Shown piece by piece: positions 1 to 5,441 of a DNA stretch of 5,441 nt. The position numbers were made by a program, and so were the translations under genes. Each line of letters opens with the position of its first letter. Positions within the stretch are counted from its first letter, which is position 1. The DNA lies in assembly GCA_903957465.1 (NCBI GenBank), contig CAJBPJ010000053.1, forward strand, positions 1 through 5,441. Reading direction: 5' to 3'. This DNA comes from an uncultured Opitutia bacterium. GTDB taxonomy: Bacteria; Verrucomicrobiota; Verrucomicrobiia; Opitutales; UBA953. The notes under the pieces are model-generated. The model worked only from the letters and a program-made list of their open reading frames with translations. It ran no database searches and was not told where the DNA came from.

Positions 1-1
1 C

Positions 2-286
2 CTCTTGCTTTTCGAGGCCAAGCCTGTGGGTTACCCCAGCAACGCTTTCCCGGCTGGTCACGCAAGTGGTGGCTTTGGTTTACTCTGTCTCGCTTTCGCT
101 TGGCCGCAGGTCCGTACCTGTCGACTCGGCCTTCTCGCGGCTTTGCTTATAGGCGTCTGGATGGGCTTATACCAGATGGCGCGCGGTGAGCACTTCCTAT
201 CTCACACCCTGGTCACCGCGGCACTTGCTTGGCTGGTTGCTGCGGCACTCGCCCGCGCCATGCGGCCGGCCGACTTAGCGTCCTGA
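2..286 (+). CDS. PAP2-family membrane phosphatase, C-terminal fragment
   Basis: This is the 3' end of a gene whose start lies before the window; the frame is open to the left edge, so the TTG at 5 is probably internal. About 94 residues are visible. FPAGHAS (nt 47-67) matches the second phosphatase motif of the PAP2 superfamily (PSGH-like, with the acid/base histidine). GLYQMARGEHFLSH (about nt 164-205) matches the third motif, whose histidine (nt 191-193) would be the nucleophile. Two hydrophobic stretches, one between the motifs and one after them, fit the last membrane helices. By family, such proteins dephosphorylate lipid or isoprenoid phosphates at the membrane; the substrate here is unknown. 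The third motif is atypical: Gln stands where Arg is usual (six residues before His) and His where Asp is usual (four after). The family call is fairly sure; the specific role is not. Confidence 0.78.
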   Translation, partial: LLLFEAKPVGYPSNAFPAGHASGGFGLLCLAFAWPQVRTCRLGLLAALLIGVWMGLYQMARGEHFLSHTLVTAALAWLVAAALARAMRPADLAS

Positions 287-1054
287 CCAATTGGTAATAT
301 TGTCGGCGCGCTGACCAATACCAGTGGTAGCAGTTATTGAATTTTCGAAATACGTACTCGGGATGGTGCCGGTCCTTACCATCGGACTGCCGCCACCACT
401 CGTATCCCAGTATTCACCTATTAACGGTACATGGGGTATGCTAGCGACGATGCCCGCTTTGTATTTAGCACCACAGCTTACGATAAAGAATTCAGGAGAT
501 AGCCAACTCGTATAAGGCGCGACCGTTGCGCTGGTGGTAGCGGCATTGAGGATGCGGTAGCGGTAGTCGTAAGCATTACCCCACGGATCCATAAACTCGG
601 TACATCCTGTAATGCTGATAGGCGACGGAACAGTACCCGTGGCGGTACATGCTTCGACGAGTTCAGGAGTGACGAGTGGACGCTCCGAGCCAGCTGGCAC
701 AGTGTAAAGGTCAAGTCCAACGCCACCCCCTGCAAGAGCGGTTGAACGCAAACGCCTTTGCCCAGTGAGTTGAAGGTAAAGGTCTTGGCGATAATTGGGC
801 TGGTCGGCCGTATAGGTGAGAGGTGTGCCTGTGCGTGCACATGGGAAGTCTCCGTAAAGTTTACGGTAGCGCTCGCATGCTCCGGAGAGTGCTGCGATGG
901 CCCCCGTCGCCGTCGCCTTTTTTTGTGCATTCATGGCGCCGCGCACCAGCGGAAGCATCACCGTGGCAAGGATCGCAATGATCGCGATGACGAGTAAAAG
1001 CTCGATCAGGGTAAACCCGCTGCGCTTAGAGGTCGTGCGATGCATCGGAATCAT
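275..1054 (-). CDS. GspG-like type II secretion pseudopilin / prepilin-type protein
   Basis: This 259-residue protein has a textbook type IV pilin-like N-terminus. A short basic leader (about 13 residues) ends in the prepilin peptidase site RSG|FTLIE, followed by a hydrophobic helix at about residues 14-37 and the conserved mature Glu5 (E18). Residues 156-160 read DPWGN, followed by AY, the signature of the major pseudopilin GspG. GspG is usually about 140 residues with this motif near residue 80, so roughly 70 extra residues lie between helix and motif. Five cysteines (60, 72, 136, 151, 194) could form disulfides outside the cytoplasm. It would be inserted in the inner membrane, cleaved, N-methylated and assembled into a pseudopilus or pilus. 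No other secretion gene is nearby. ATG at 1054 overlaps the dUTPase stop (TAATG); Met4 (codon 1043-1045) is an alternative start. Neither has a clear Shine-Dalgarno site, which fits translational coupling. Its 3' end overlaps the PAP2 gene by 12 nt. Confidence 0.88.
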   Translation of the reverse strand: MIPMHRTTSKRSGFTLIELLLVIAIIAILATVMLPLVRGAMNAQKKATATGAIAALSGACERYRKLYGDFPCARTGTPLTYTADQPNYRQDLYLQLTGQRRLRSTALAGGGVGLDLYTVPAGSERPLVTPELVEACTATGTVPSPISITGCTEFMDPWGNAYDYRYRILNAATTSATVAPYTSWLSPEFFIVSCGAKYKAGIVASIPHVPLIGEYWDTSGGGSPMVRTGTIPSTYFENSITATTGIGQRADNITNWSGR

Positions 1055-1431
1055 TAGATGTGACGTGAATCGTTTTCGTCTTTCTTTACATACCCAGAGT
1101 CTTGGCGTTGGTGGTTAACAGCGTTTTTCTTTAAATAGGCTTGGTAAACATCTTCCGATGACATGCCGAGAACTTGGGCGATGGAGATAAGGAAGTGGAA
1201 AAGATCAATGACTTCAACGCGTGCATTTTGTTCGTCGAACTTTTGGTACTTTGCCCACCACTTCCAGGGTACAGAATCTGTGAGCTCTGCCATCTCCTGC
1301 TGCATGGCCCGTAGGTAGTTCAGGGTCCATTTCACTTTTTCTTCCTCAGACATACCCTTCGTCTCAACGCCAATACGTTGATTAAGGGCTTCTTGCATGC
1401 GGAAGATTTCTTCGAGTTTGTCAGCGGCCAT
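1054..1431 (-). CDS. Dimeric (all-alpha) dUTP diphosphatase
   Basis: This 125-residue protein resembles the dUTPase_2 group of all-alpha NTP pyrophosphatases (MazG-like superfamily), not the trimeric beta-fold Dut. By family it hydrolyses dUTP to dUMP and pyrophosphate with Mg2+, limiting uracil in DNA and supplying dTMP synthesis in the cytoplasm. The metal-binding pairs are visible as ExxE at E46/E49 (QQEMAEL) and ExxD at E73/D76 (VEVIDLFHF). Between them is the Trp/Lys-rich PWKWWAKY segment typical of the group. The frame stays open to an ATG at 1498-1500, adding 23 residues rich in Pro, Ser and Phe. I choose ATG 1429-1431 because MAADKLEEIF matches the usual family start and the extra segment is encoded by a polypyrimidine stretch that looks like a leader. 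No Shine-Dalgarno site precedes either start. The stop overlaps the pseudopilin start by one base, so the two are probably co-transcribed with this gene first. Confidence 0.87.
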   Translation of the reverse strand: MAADKLEEIFRMQEALNQRIGVETKGMSEEEKVKWTLNYLRAMQQEMAELTDSVPWKWWAKYQKFDEQNARVEVIDLFHFLISIAQVLGMSSEDVYQAYLKKNAVNHQRQDSGYVKKDENDSRHI

Positions 1432-1458
1432 AGGAAGGGGATGTAAGTCGGAAAAAGT

Positions 1459-1483
1459 AAAAGGGGGAAGGGGAAAGGAGGGA
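1459..1483 (+). other. 25-nt uninterrupted purine tract, G-rich on the plus strand
   Basis: Every base here is A or G, with G runs at 1463-1467, 1470-1473, 1477-1478 and 1480-1482. Another GGGG lies at 1437-1440, and the wider stretch 1432-1489 is strongly purine-biased. It lies between the chosen dUTPase start and the -10-like hexamers. In the dUTPase transcript it would be a C/U-rich leader without a Shine-Dalgarno site. Such tracts can adopt triplex or G-quadruplex structures or bind pyrimidine-tract proteins; none of this is shown here. It is the only non-coding stretch of note in the window. Confidence 0.6.
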
Positions 1484-1489
1484 CTTAGG

Positions 1490-1495
1490 TATAAT
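1490..1495 (+). promoter_or_regulatory. Putative -10 hexamer for the U32-lipoprotein unit
   Basis: A perfect TATAAT on the plus strand, overlapping the minus-strand -10 candidate by all but one base. It has no TG extension, and the -35 position (about 1467-1472) falls in the purine tract with no match to TTGACA. A start near 1502 would leave a leader of about 64 nt before the ATG at 1566. If both hexamers are used, the two divergent units would compete for RNA polymerase at the same spot. Confidence 0.25.
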
Positions 1496-1499
1496 AGCA
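1491..1499 (-). promoter_or_regulatory. Putative extended -10 promoter for the dUTPase-pseudopilin unit
   Basis: Read on the minus strand this is TGCTATTAT: a TG-n extension followed by a hexamer one base from TATAAT. No TTGACA-like hexamer sits at 16-18 nt upstream; the nearest candidate, ATGACC (1511-1516), is only 14 nt away. An extended -10 can partly replace a -35. A start near 1484 would give a leader of about 53 nt, almost all pyrimidine. Position and orientation fit, but this is inferred from sequence only. Confidence 0.35.
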
Positions 1500-1565
1500 T
1501 AAAGGCTCACGGTCATCTCTACCATTGTTATTCCCAGGTCTGACTTTACCCCTACACCTAAACCT

Positions 1566-4097
1566 ATGCCATTGTCGGCCACACTGCCCCCCCTTCGAAA
1601 GCCGGAGGTTCTCTCCCCAGCAGGGGATTGGGACTGCGTGCGTGCGGCCGTCGAGAATGGTGCCGATGCAGTTTTCTTTGGTATTGGCAGATTTAATGCA
1701 CGCGTGCGTGCACGCAACTTTACGACCGAGGATTTGCCAGAATTAATGGCCTACCTGCACCGTCGTGGCGTGCGAGGTTATGTGACATTTAACACGCTCA
1801 TCTTTGCCGATGAACTCGGTGAGGCTTCGCAAATTCTTCGGGCGATTGTAGCCGCTGGGGTTGATGCAGCCATTGTGCAGGACGTGGGTATCTGCCGACT
1901 CATTCGCCGTATCTCGCCTGACTTCCCCATCCATGCCTCGACACAGATGACGGTAACCAGCGCAGCAGGTACGGGCTTCGCTCGAGAACTTGGCGCTAAC
2001 TTAGCCGTGCTCGGGCGCGAAGTGTCTTTGCCTGAGATGGAAAAACTTCAACTCGAGCAACGCACACTCGGGTCTCCCATTGATCTAGAAGTCTTTGTCC
2101 ACGGTGCTCTCTGCGTCGCCTATTCCGGACAATGTTTGACCAGCGAGTCGCTCGGTGGACGTTCGGCTAACCGTGGCGAATGTGCCCAGGCCTGTCGCTT
2201 GCCTTACGAGTTAATCGTCGACGGCGTGAAGAAGGACCTCGGTGACCGGGCTTACTTGCTATCGCCACAAGATCTATCAGGCATCGAAGTGGTCCCCGAT
2301 TTAATCCGGGCGGGTATTAAATCTCTCAAGATTGAAGGCCGATTAAAGTCCCCGGGTTATGTCGCTGCAATTACCCGAGCATACCGTCATGCGGTTGATG
2401 CCGCTTGGCAGGCTTTACTTAAAGGTGCGGATACTGCGCCCGTCGCGGCTAACGTCCGACGCGAAGAAGACTACGCTATGCAAATGACTTTTTCGCGTGG
2501 CCTCGCAACAGGGTGGTTGCGTGGGATTGATAATCAAAAGCTCGTCCATGCGCGCTTCGGGAAAAAACGTGGCCTGCGCTTAGGCACGATTGTCTCTATC
2601 GAGCCGCCACGACTCCGCTTGCGCTTAGAAGGCCCTGCTAAAGCCGGCGATGGCATCGTCTTTGACGATGGTAAACCTGGAGAGCGCGAAGAAGGCGGGT
2701 TTATTCACTCAGTTGATCCAGCGCCCGATGGCCTTTCGACCCTGCGGTTTGGTCGCGAGAATGTTGATTGGACGCGCGTGAAACCGGGCCAAATTATTTG
2801 GAAAACCAAAGACCAGGAACTCGATAAACAGCTCGAGCAAACGTGGAATCGTCCGAAGCCTAACTATCAACGCCCCATTAAGGCTATGGTACACGGTTCT
2901 GTCGGTCAGCCCCTACGCGTCGCCTTTACCGACGATGAAAACCGTGTTGTTTCAGCTGATTCAGAAATCTTGTGCGTAGCCGCTGAGAAGCGCCCACTCG
3001 ATGAAGCTATTCTTCGCGATCAGTTAGGCCGCCTCGGGGAAACACCTTTTAAGCTGACGGATATCGAAGTGCATCTCGACGGAGCAGTCCTCATCCCGTC
3101 TTCTGAATTGAACCGATTGCGCCGAGACCTAGCGGCACGGCTTGAAGCACTTTGGACAAAGCCACCCGCCTGGACGTTGCTTCCCTACGAGCGTGAATCG
3201 ACCAAGGTCAGCGAGGTCTTTGCCAATAAAGATGTTCGGACTGCTGCGATCATTCCGGTGATACGTGAGCTCACACAACTTGCGCCCGCACTGGCCTTTG
3301 CGCCGCCTGCTATCTACGTTGAACTCGAAGATCCCAAGCGCCTAAAAGATGCTGTCGCCCAGGTGCGCGCGGCTGAGGCTGCCGGTGGACCGAAGGTTGA
3401 AATCTGGGCCGTTGGGCCTCGTATCTATAAACAAGGTGAAGAATGGATTGTGAAGCAGTTGCGCGAGTCTGGCGCCGATGGATTCCTGGTTCGAAACCAT
3501 GAGCACCTTCGCGCCTTCGCAGGAAGTCGTCTACGCGGCGACTTTTCTCTCAATGTTGCGAATCCGCTGACTGCCGAATGGTTCATGAAGCATCACCACC
3601 TCGAAGGTTTAACCGCTTCCTATGATTTAAATGCCGATCAGTTAGCTGGGCTCTTACGCAATGCGCCTGCGGATTGGTTTGAGGTTACCATCCATCAACA
3701 CATGCCGATGTTCCATATGGAGCACTGCGTATTCTGTTCATTCCTTTCGACAGGTAAAGATTACCGTGATTGCGGCCGTCCATGTGACAAACATCGCGTT
3801 ACGCTTCGTGACCGCGTGGGTGCTGCACATATCTTGAAAGCAGATGCGGGCTGTCGGAATACACTTTATAACTCGCGAGCCCAAACGGGCGCTGAGTTTG
3901 CCCATGACCTACTTAAACTCGGCGTTGGCCGTTTTCGGGTAGAGTTTGTGGATGAAGACGCCGCCACGGTTACTCGTACGCTCGATCGCTACCAAGCATT
4001 GCTGGCAGGCAAGTTGAGTGGGAGTGAGCTCTGGCAGGAACTTAAGGTGCTCAATCAACTGGGTGTGACCCGTGGCACCTTGATGGCTAAAGGCTAG
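1566..4097 (+). CDS. Long U32-family protein (RlhA-like; U32 barrel + DUF3656 + second U32-like barrel)
   Basis: This 843-residue protein is annotated in many genomes as 'peptidase U32'. Better-studied relatives (E. coli RlhA, TrhP, UbiU/UbiV) are instead Fe-S-dependent hydroxylation factors for 23S rRNA, tRNA or ubiquinone. Residues 12-285 form the U32 barrel: PEVLSPAGD (13-21) near the start, HASTQMTV (123-130), cysteines 183, 190, 206 and 210 in the HGALC/SGQC/GECAQAC pattern, and SLKIEGRLKSPGYV (253-266). Residues about 325-425 look like a small beta domain. Residues about 435-535 match DUF3656, ending PSSELNRLRRDL, a domain found in RlhA. Residues about 555-815 look like a second, diverged barrel with cysteines 721, 724, 736, 740 and 763. 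RlhA is about 650-670 residues, so this is longer and orthology is uncertain; RNA hydroxylation is an inference from the domains. The ATG at 1566 is the only start before PEVL; no Shine-Dalgarno site precedes it. The next gene follows after 35 nt and is probably co-transcribed. Confidence 0.9.
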   Translation: MPLSATLPPLRKPEVLSPAGDWDCVRAAVENGADAVFFGIGRFNARVRARNFTTEDLPELMAYLHRRGVRGYVTFNTLIFADELGEASQILRAIVAAGVDAAIVQDVGICRLIRRISPDFPIHASTQMTVTSAAGTGFARELGANLAVLGREVSLPEMEKLQLEQRTLGSPIDLEVFVHGALCVAYSGQCLTSESLGGRSANRGECAQACRLPYELIVDGVKKDLGDRAYLLSPQDLSGIEVVPDLIRAGIKSLKIEGRLKSPGYVAAITRAYRHAVDAAWQALLKGADTAPVAANVRREEDYAMQMTFSRGLATGWLRGIDNQKLVHARFGKKRGLRLGTIVSIEPPRLRLRLEGPAKAGDGIVFDDGKPGEREEGGFIHSVDPAPDGLSTLRFGRENVDWTRVKPGQIIWKTKDQELDKQLEQTWNRPKPNYQRPIKAMVHGSVGQPLRVAFTDDENRVVSADSEILCVAAEKRPLDEAILRDQLGRLGETPFKLTDIEVHLDGAVLIPSSELNRLRRDLAARLEALWTKPPAWTLLPYERESTKVSEVFANKDVRTAAIIPVIRELTQLAPALAFAPPAIYVELEDPKRLKDAVAQVRAAEAAGGPKVEIWAVGPRIYKQGEEWIVKQLRESGADGFLVRNHEHLRAFAGSRLRGDFSLNVANPLTAEWFMKHHHLEGLTASYDLNADQLAGLLRNAPADWFEVTIHQHMPMFHMEHCVFCSFLSTGKDYRDCGRPCDKHRVTLRDRVGAAHILKADAGCRNTLYNSRAQTGAEFAHDLLKLGVGRFRVEFVDEDAATVTRTLDRYQALLAGKLSGSELWQELKVLNQLGVTRGTLMAKG
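1696..1716 (+). other. 21-nt alternating purine-pyrimidine tract with overlapping palindromes
   Basis: Purines and pyrimidines alternate without a break, mostly GC and GT/CA steps, inside the U32 coding region where they encode an Ala/Arg-rich segment (NARVRARN). It contains two perfect palindromes, GCACGCGTGC (1698-1707) and TGCGTGCACGCA (1705-1716). Alternating tracts like this are prone to the left-handed Z form under supercoiling. It may simply reflect Ala/Arg/Val codon choice. Confidence 0.4.
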
Positions 4098-4124
4098 GCG
4101 GAACTGTTCAACGGCATATCTGTC

Positions 4125-4130
4125 AAAGGA
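4125..4130 (+). promoter_or_regulatory. Weak ribosome binding site of the lipoprotein gene
   Basis: AAAGGA lies two bases before the ATG at 4133. The match to the Shine-Dalgarno core is good but the spacing is shorter than the usual 5-9 nt. It is the only such site near a start codon in this window and supports the ATG at 4133, whose first residues also give a sensible signal peptide. Confidence 0.45.
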
Positions 4131-4132
4131 CT

Positions 4133-4996
4133 ATGCGCCGTGAGGCATTCTTAAAACTAGGGGTGACTGCCGTGGCCATGCCTTGGTTGGTAAGTTGTTC
4201 TTCCGAAGCGGAGAAGTTTGCCGCACTTTCCATCGGAACCTTCAGCCGTGAACTCGCTCCTCAGATGGAGCAGTCTGGGTACGGTCATTTCGAACTATCT
4301 GTGATCGAAGACCTCATGCCGGCGCGACCTGAAGAGGATTTCGAGAAGCATTTAGTCGTGCTAAAGAAACTCAAGATACGCTGTCAGCAGATGAACGGCT
4401 TTATCCACCCTAGTATCAAGATGGTCGGTCCAGATGCGTCGGTAGATAAAGTTTTGTCGTGGGCGAAAATCGCCTTTGCCCGCGCTGAATGTGCGGGCGT
4501 CAATTACATAACCATCGGGGCAGGTAAGCCGCGAAAGATTCCTGATGGGTTTGAGCCTGCCAAGGCACGCGCCCAATTATCGGCGATGTTTGCCCGACTT
4601 TTACCTATGGCCAACGACCATGGCGTTACGTTGGCGATGGAGAATTTAAACTCAGGTGAAACCAATTTAGGAAACACGCTGCTAGAATGCCTAGAGATTG
4701 TGGAAGCTGCGGGTCCTGAAATGAAGTTAACGGTCGATATCTTTCACATGATGCGTGAAAACGAATTACCGGCATCATTGATTAAAGCCGCCTCGCGTTT
4801 AACGCATTGCCATATAGCCGAACGAGAAAAGCGGACGCCACCAGGGACGGCGGGCGACGACTTTCGTCCTTACTTGCGCGAGCTACGTGCCATGAAGTAC
4901 CGCGGCGCTTTTAGTTTTGAATGCGGATGGGGGGAAGGTCGTGCATCACCCGCCCGTGCAATCAGTGTATTCCGAGAACAACTGCGAACGTGCTAG
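4133..4996 (+). CDS. Exported sugar isomerase/epimerase-like TIM-barrel lipoprotein
   Basis: This 287-residue protein has the xylose-isomerase-like TIM-barrel fold (AP endonuclease 2 superfamily), as in D-tagatose 3-epimerases and hydroxypyruvate isomerases. The usual metal site is complete by pattern: E170 (LAMENLN), D202 and H205 (VDIFH), H227 (THCHIAE) and E263 (FSFECGW). This argues for an active, divalent-metal enzyme acting on a sugar or small keto/hydroxy compound; the substrate cannot be read from sequence. The N-terminus is a signal peptide: basic MRRE, a hydrophobic stretch at about 9-20 and a lipobox LVSC with lipidated Cys22, so it should be anchored outside the cytoplasm. RREAFLK resembles a Tat motif but has one extra residue between RR and FLK, so Tat export is only possible. 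Exported Tat-type members of this fold are frequent in Verrucomicrobiota and Planctomycetes. It follows the U32 gene by 35 nt and ends one base before the convergent helicase stop. Confidence 0.87.
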   Translation: MRREAFLKLGVTAVAMPWLVSCSSEAEKFAALSIGTFSRELAPQMEQSGYGHFELSVIEDLMPARPEEDFEKHLVVLKKLKIRCQQMNGFIHPSIKMVGPDASVDKVLSWAKIAFARAECAGVNYITIGAGKPRKIPDGFEPAKARAQLSAMFARLLPMANDHGVTLAMENLNSGETNLGNTLLECLEIVEAAGPEMKLTVDIFHMMRENELPASLIKAASRLTHCHIAEREKRTPPGTAGDDFRPYLRELRAMKYRGAFSFECGWGEGRASPARAISVFREQLRTC

Positions 4997-4997
4997 C

Positions 4998-5441
4998 TTA
5001 CTCTGCTTTGAGACGCGGAAGCAGTCCGGTGATACGTCGCGCGTCTGATACATTGCGCACAGCCATTGCGTAGGCAGTAGGATCGCCAACGAGGATAACT
5101 TGGCGTCGACCGCGTGTGACCGCTGTATAAATTAAATTACGCGCTAAGAGGATGCTGTGTTGTCGCAGTAAAGGGACGATGACTGCGGGAAATTCAGAAC
5201 CTTGCGACTTATGGATACTAATTGCATAAGCCAATTGTAGGTCGTTGGCCTGTGCGCGTTCCATTTCTACACGGTTGCCATCGAAGTCTACCATGAGATC
5301 GCCGCCTTCTTCGACTTTGAGTACCACGCCAAGGTCGCCGTTAAAGATACCCAAGTCATAATTATTGCGCGTTTGGATGACCTTATCTCCAGCGCCAATG
5401 CGCCCAGGTGTGCCGGGTCCGCGTCGCAGACGTTCTTGGAG
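4998..5441 (-). CDS. recD2: RecD2-like ATP-dependent DNA helicase, C-terminal fragment
   Basis: The frame runs open off the right edge, so only the last 147 residues are present; the TTG at 5352-5354 is internal. Visible residues, numbered from the edge: GDKVIQTRNNYDLGIFNGD (18-36) is the hallmark join in RecD2-type helicases, leading into the SH3-like insert at about 30-62. LAYAISIHKSQGSEF (70-84) is superfamily 1B motif V. LIYTAVTRGRRQVILVG (103-119) is motif VI, with R110 the likely ATP-sensing arginine. The protein stops about 28 residues after motif VI. NNYD before the FNGD motif favours stand-alone RecD2 over the RecD subunit of RecBCD; the Walker A region and N-terminal domain are outside the window. 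RecD2 unwinds DNA 5' to 3' and takes part in repair and replication-fork maintenance. It converges on the lipoprotein gene with a one-base gap. Confidence 0.9.
   Translation of the reverse strand, partial: LQERLRRGPGTPGRIGAGDKVIQTRNNYDLGIFNGDLGVVLKVEEGGDLMVDFDGNRVEMERAQANDLQLAYAISIHKSQGSEFPAVIVPLLRQHSILLARNLIYTAVTRGRRQVILVGDPTAYAMAVRNVSDARRITGLLPRLKAE
5003..5024. terminator. Weak inverted repeat at the convergent gene ends
   Basis: CTGCTT (5003-5008) and AAGCAG (5019-5024) form a perfect 6-bp stem with a 10-nt loop, seven bases past the lipoprotein stop and inside the last codons of the helicase gene. It is correctly placed to end the plus-strand transcript, but there is no T-run after it on the plus strand, and the stem is short. 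It is a marginal candidate, listed because no better terminator exists between the converging genes. Confidence 0.15.

Noticed and set aside
478..930. A 150-codon minus-strand open frame inside the pseudopilin gene
   Set aside because: It lies wholly within the well-supported pseudopilin gene in another frame, shows no family motif and has a low-complexity Arg-rich start.
897..1118. A 73-codon plus-strand frame opposite the pseudopilin N-terminus
   Set aside because: It is antisense to the conserved prepilin leader and helix and has no ribosome site or domain.
1474..1482. AAAGGAGGG, a perfect Shine-Dalgarno-like string on the plus strand
   Set aside because: No ATG, GTG or TTG follows at a usable distance, and the U32 start is 83 nt further on. 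It is better explained as part of the purine tract.
1432..1500. N-terminal extension of dUTPase to the ATG at 1500
   Set aside because: The added 23 residues are Pro/Ser/Phe-rich, unlike the family start, and the same bases hold the likely promoter and leader.
1421..1717. A 98-codon minus-strand open frame across the divergent region
   Set aside because: It overlaps both the dUTPase start and the U32 start, and its translation has no recognisable domain.
1566..4097. Calling the U32 protein a protease or collagenase
   Set aside because: The old 'peptidase U32' label has little support for this subgroup; the cysteine pattern and DUF3656 domain point to Fe-S hydroxylation factors such as RlhA.
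4361..4576. A 71-codon minus-strand frame inside the lipoprotein gene
   Set aside because: It is antisense to conserved TIM-barrel coding sequence and has no motif.

Overview
This window looks like ordinary chromosomal DNA from a bacterium of the PVC group, most likely a Verrucomicrobiota member. The clues are a very long two-barrel U32 protein with a DUF3656-type middle region, a stand-alone GspG-like pseudopilin away from any secretion operon, an all-alpha dimeric dUTPase, and an exported xylose-isomerase-like lipoprotein. This placement rests on gene style, not a search. No tRNA, rRNA, CRISPR array, insertion sequence or phage gene is visible.

Layout, left to right. (1) 2-286, plus strand: C-terminal end of a PAP2-type membrane phosphatase, cut by the window edge. 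(2) 275-1431, minus strand: a two-gene unit, dUTPase then pseudopilin, joined by a TAATG stop/start overlap. (3) 1432-1565: a divergent intergenic region with a 25-nt pure purine tract and back-to-back -10-like hexamers. (4) 1566-4996, plus strand: an 843-residue U32-family protein (RlhA-like), then 35 nt later a sugar isomerase/epimerase-like lipoprotein. (5) 4998-5441, minus strand: C-terminal end of a RecD2-type helicase, cut by the window edge. Packing is tight: the PAP2 and pseudopilin genes overlap by 12 nt tail to tail, and the lipoprotein and helicase stops are separated by one base.

The genes do not form an obvious single pathway. dUTPase (nucleotide-pool cleaning) and RecD2 (DNA processing) both touch genome maintenance but belong to different transcription units. 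The U32 protein is probably an RNA hydroxylase or other Fe-S enzyme. The pseudopilin and the lipoprotein act at the envelope.

The most interesting signal is inside the U32 protein. Its C-terminal third is a diverged copy of its own N-terminal U32 barrel, keeping three of the four cysteine positions in register and adding others. I found no convincing new multi-gene system.
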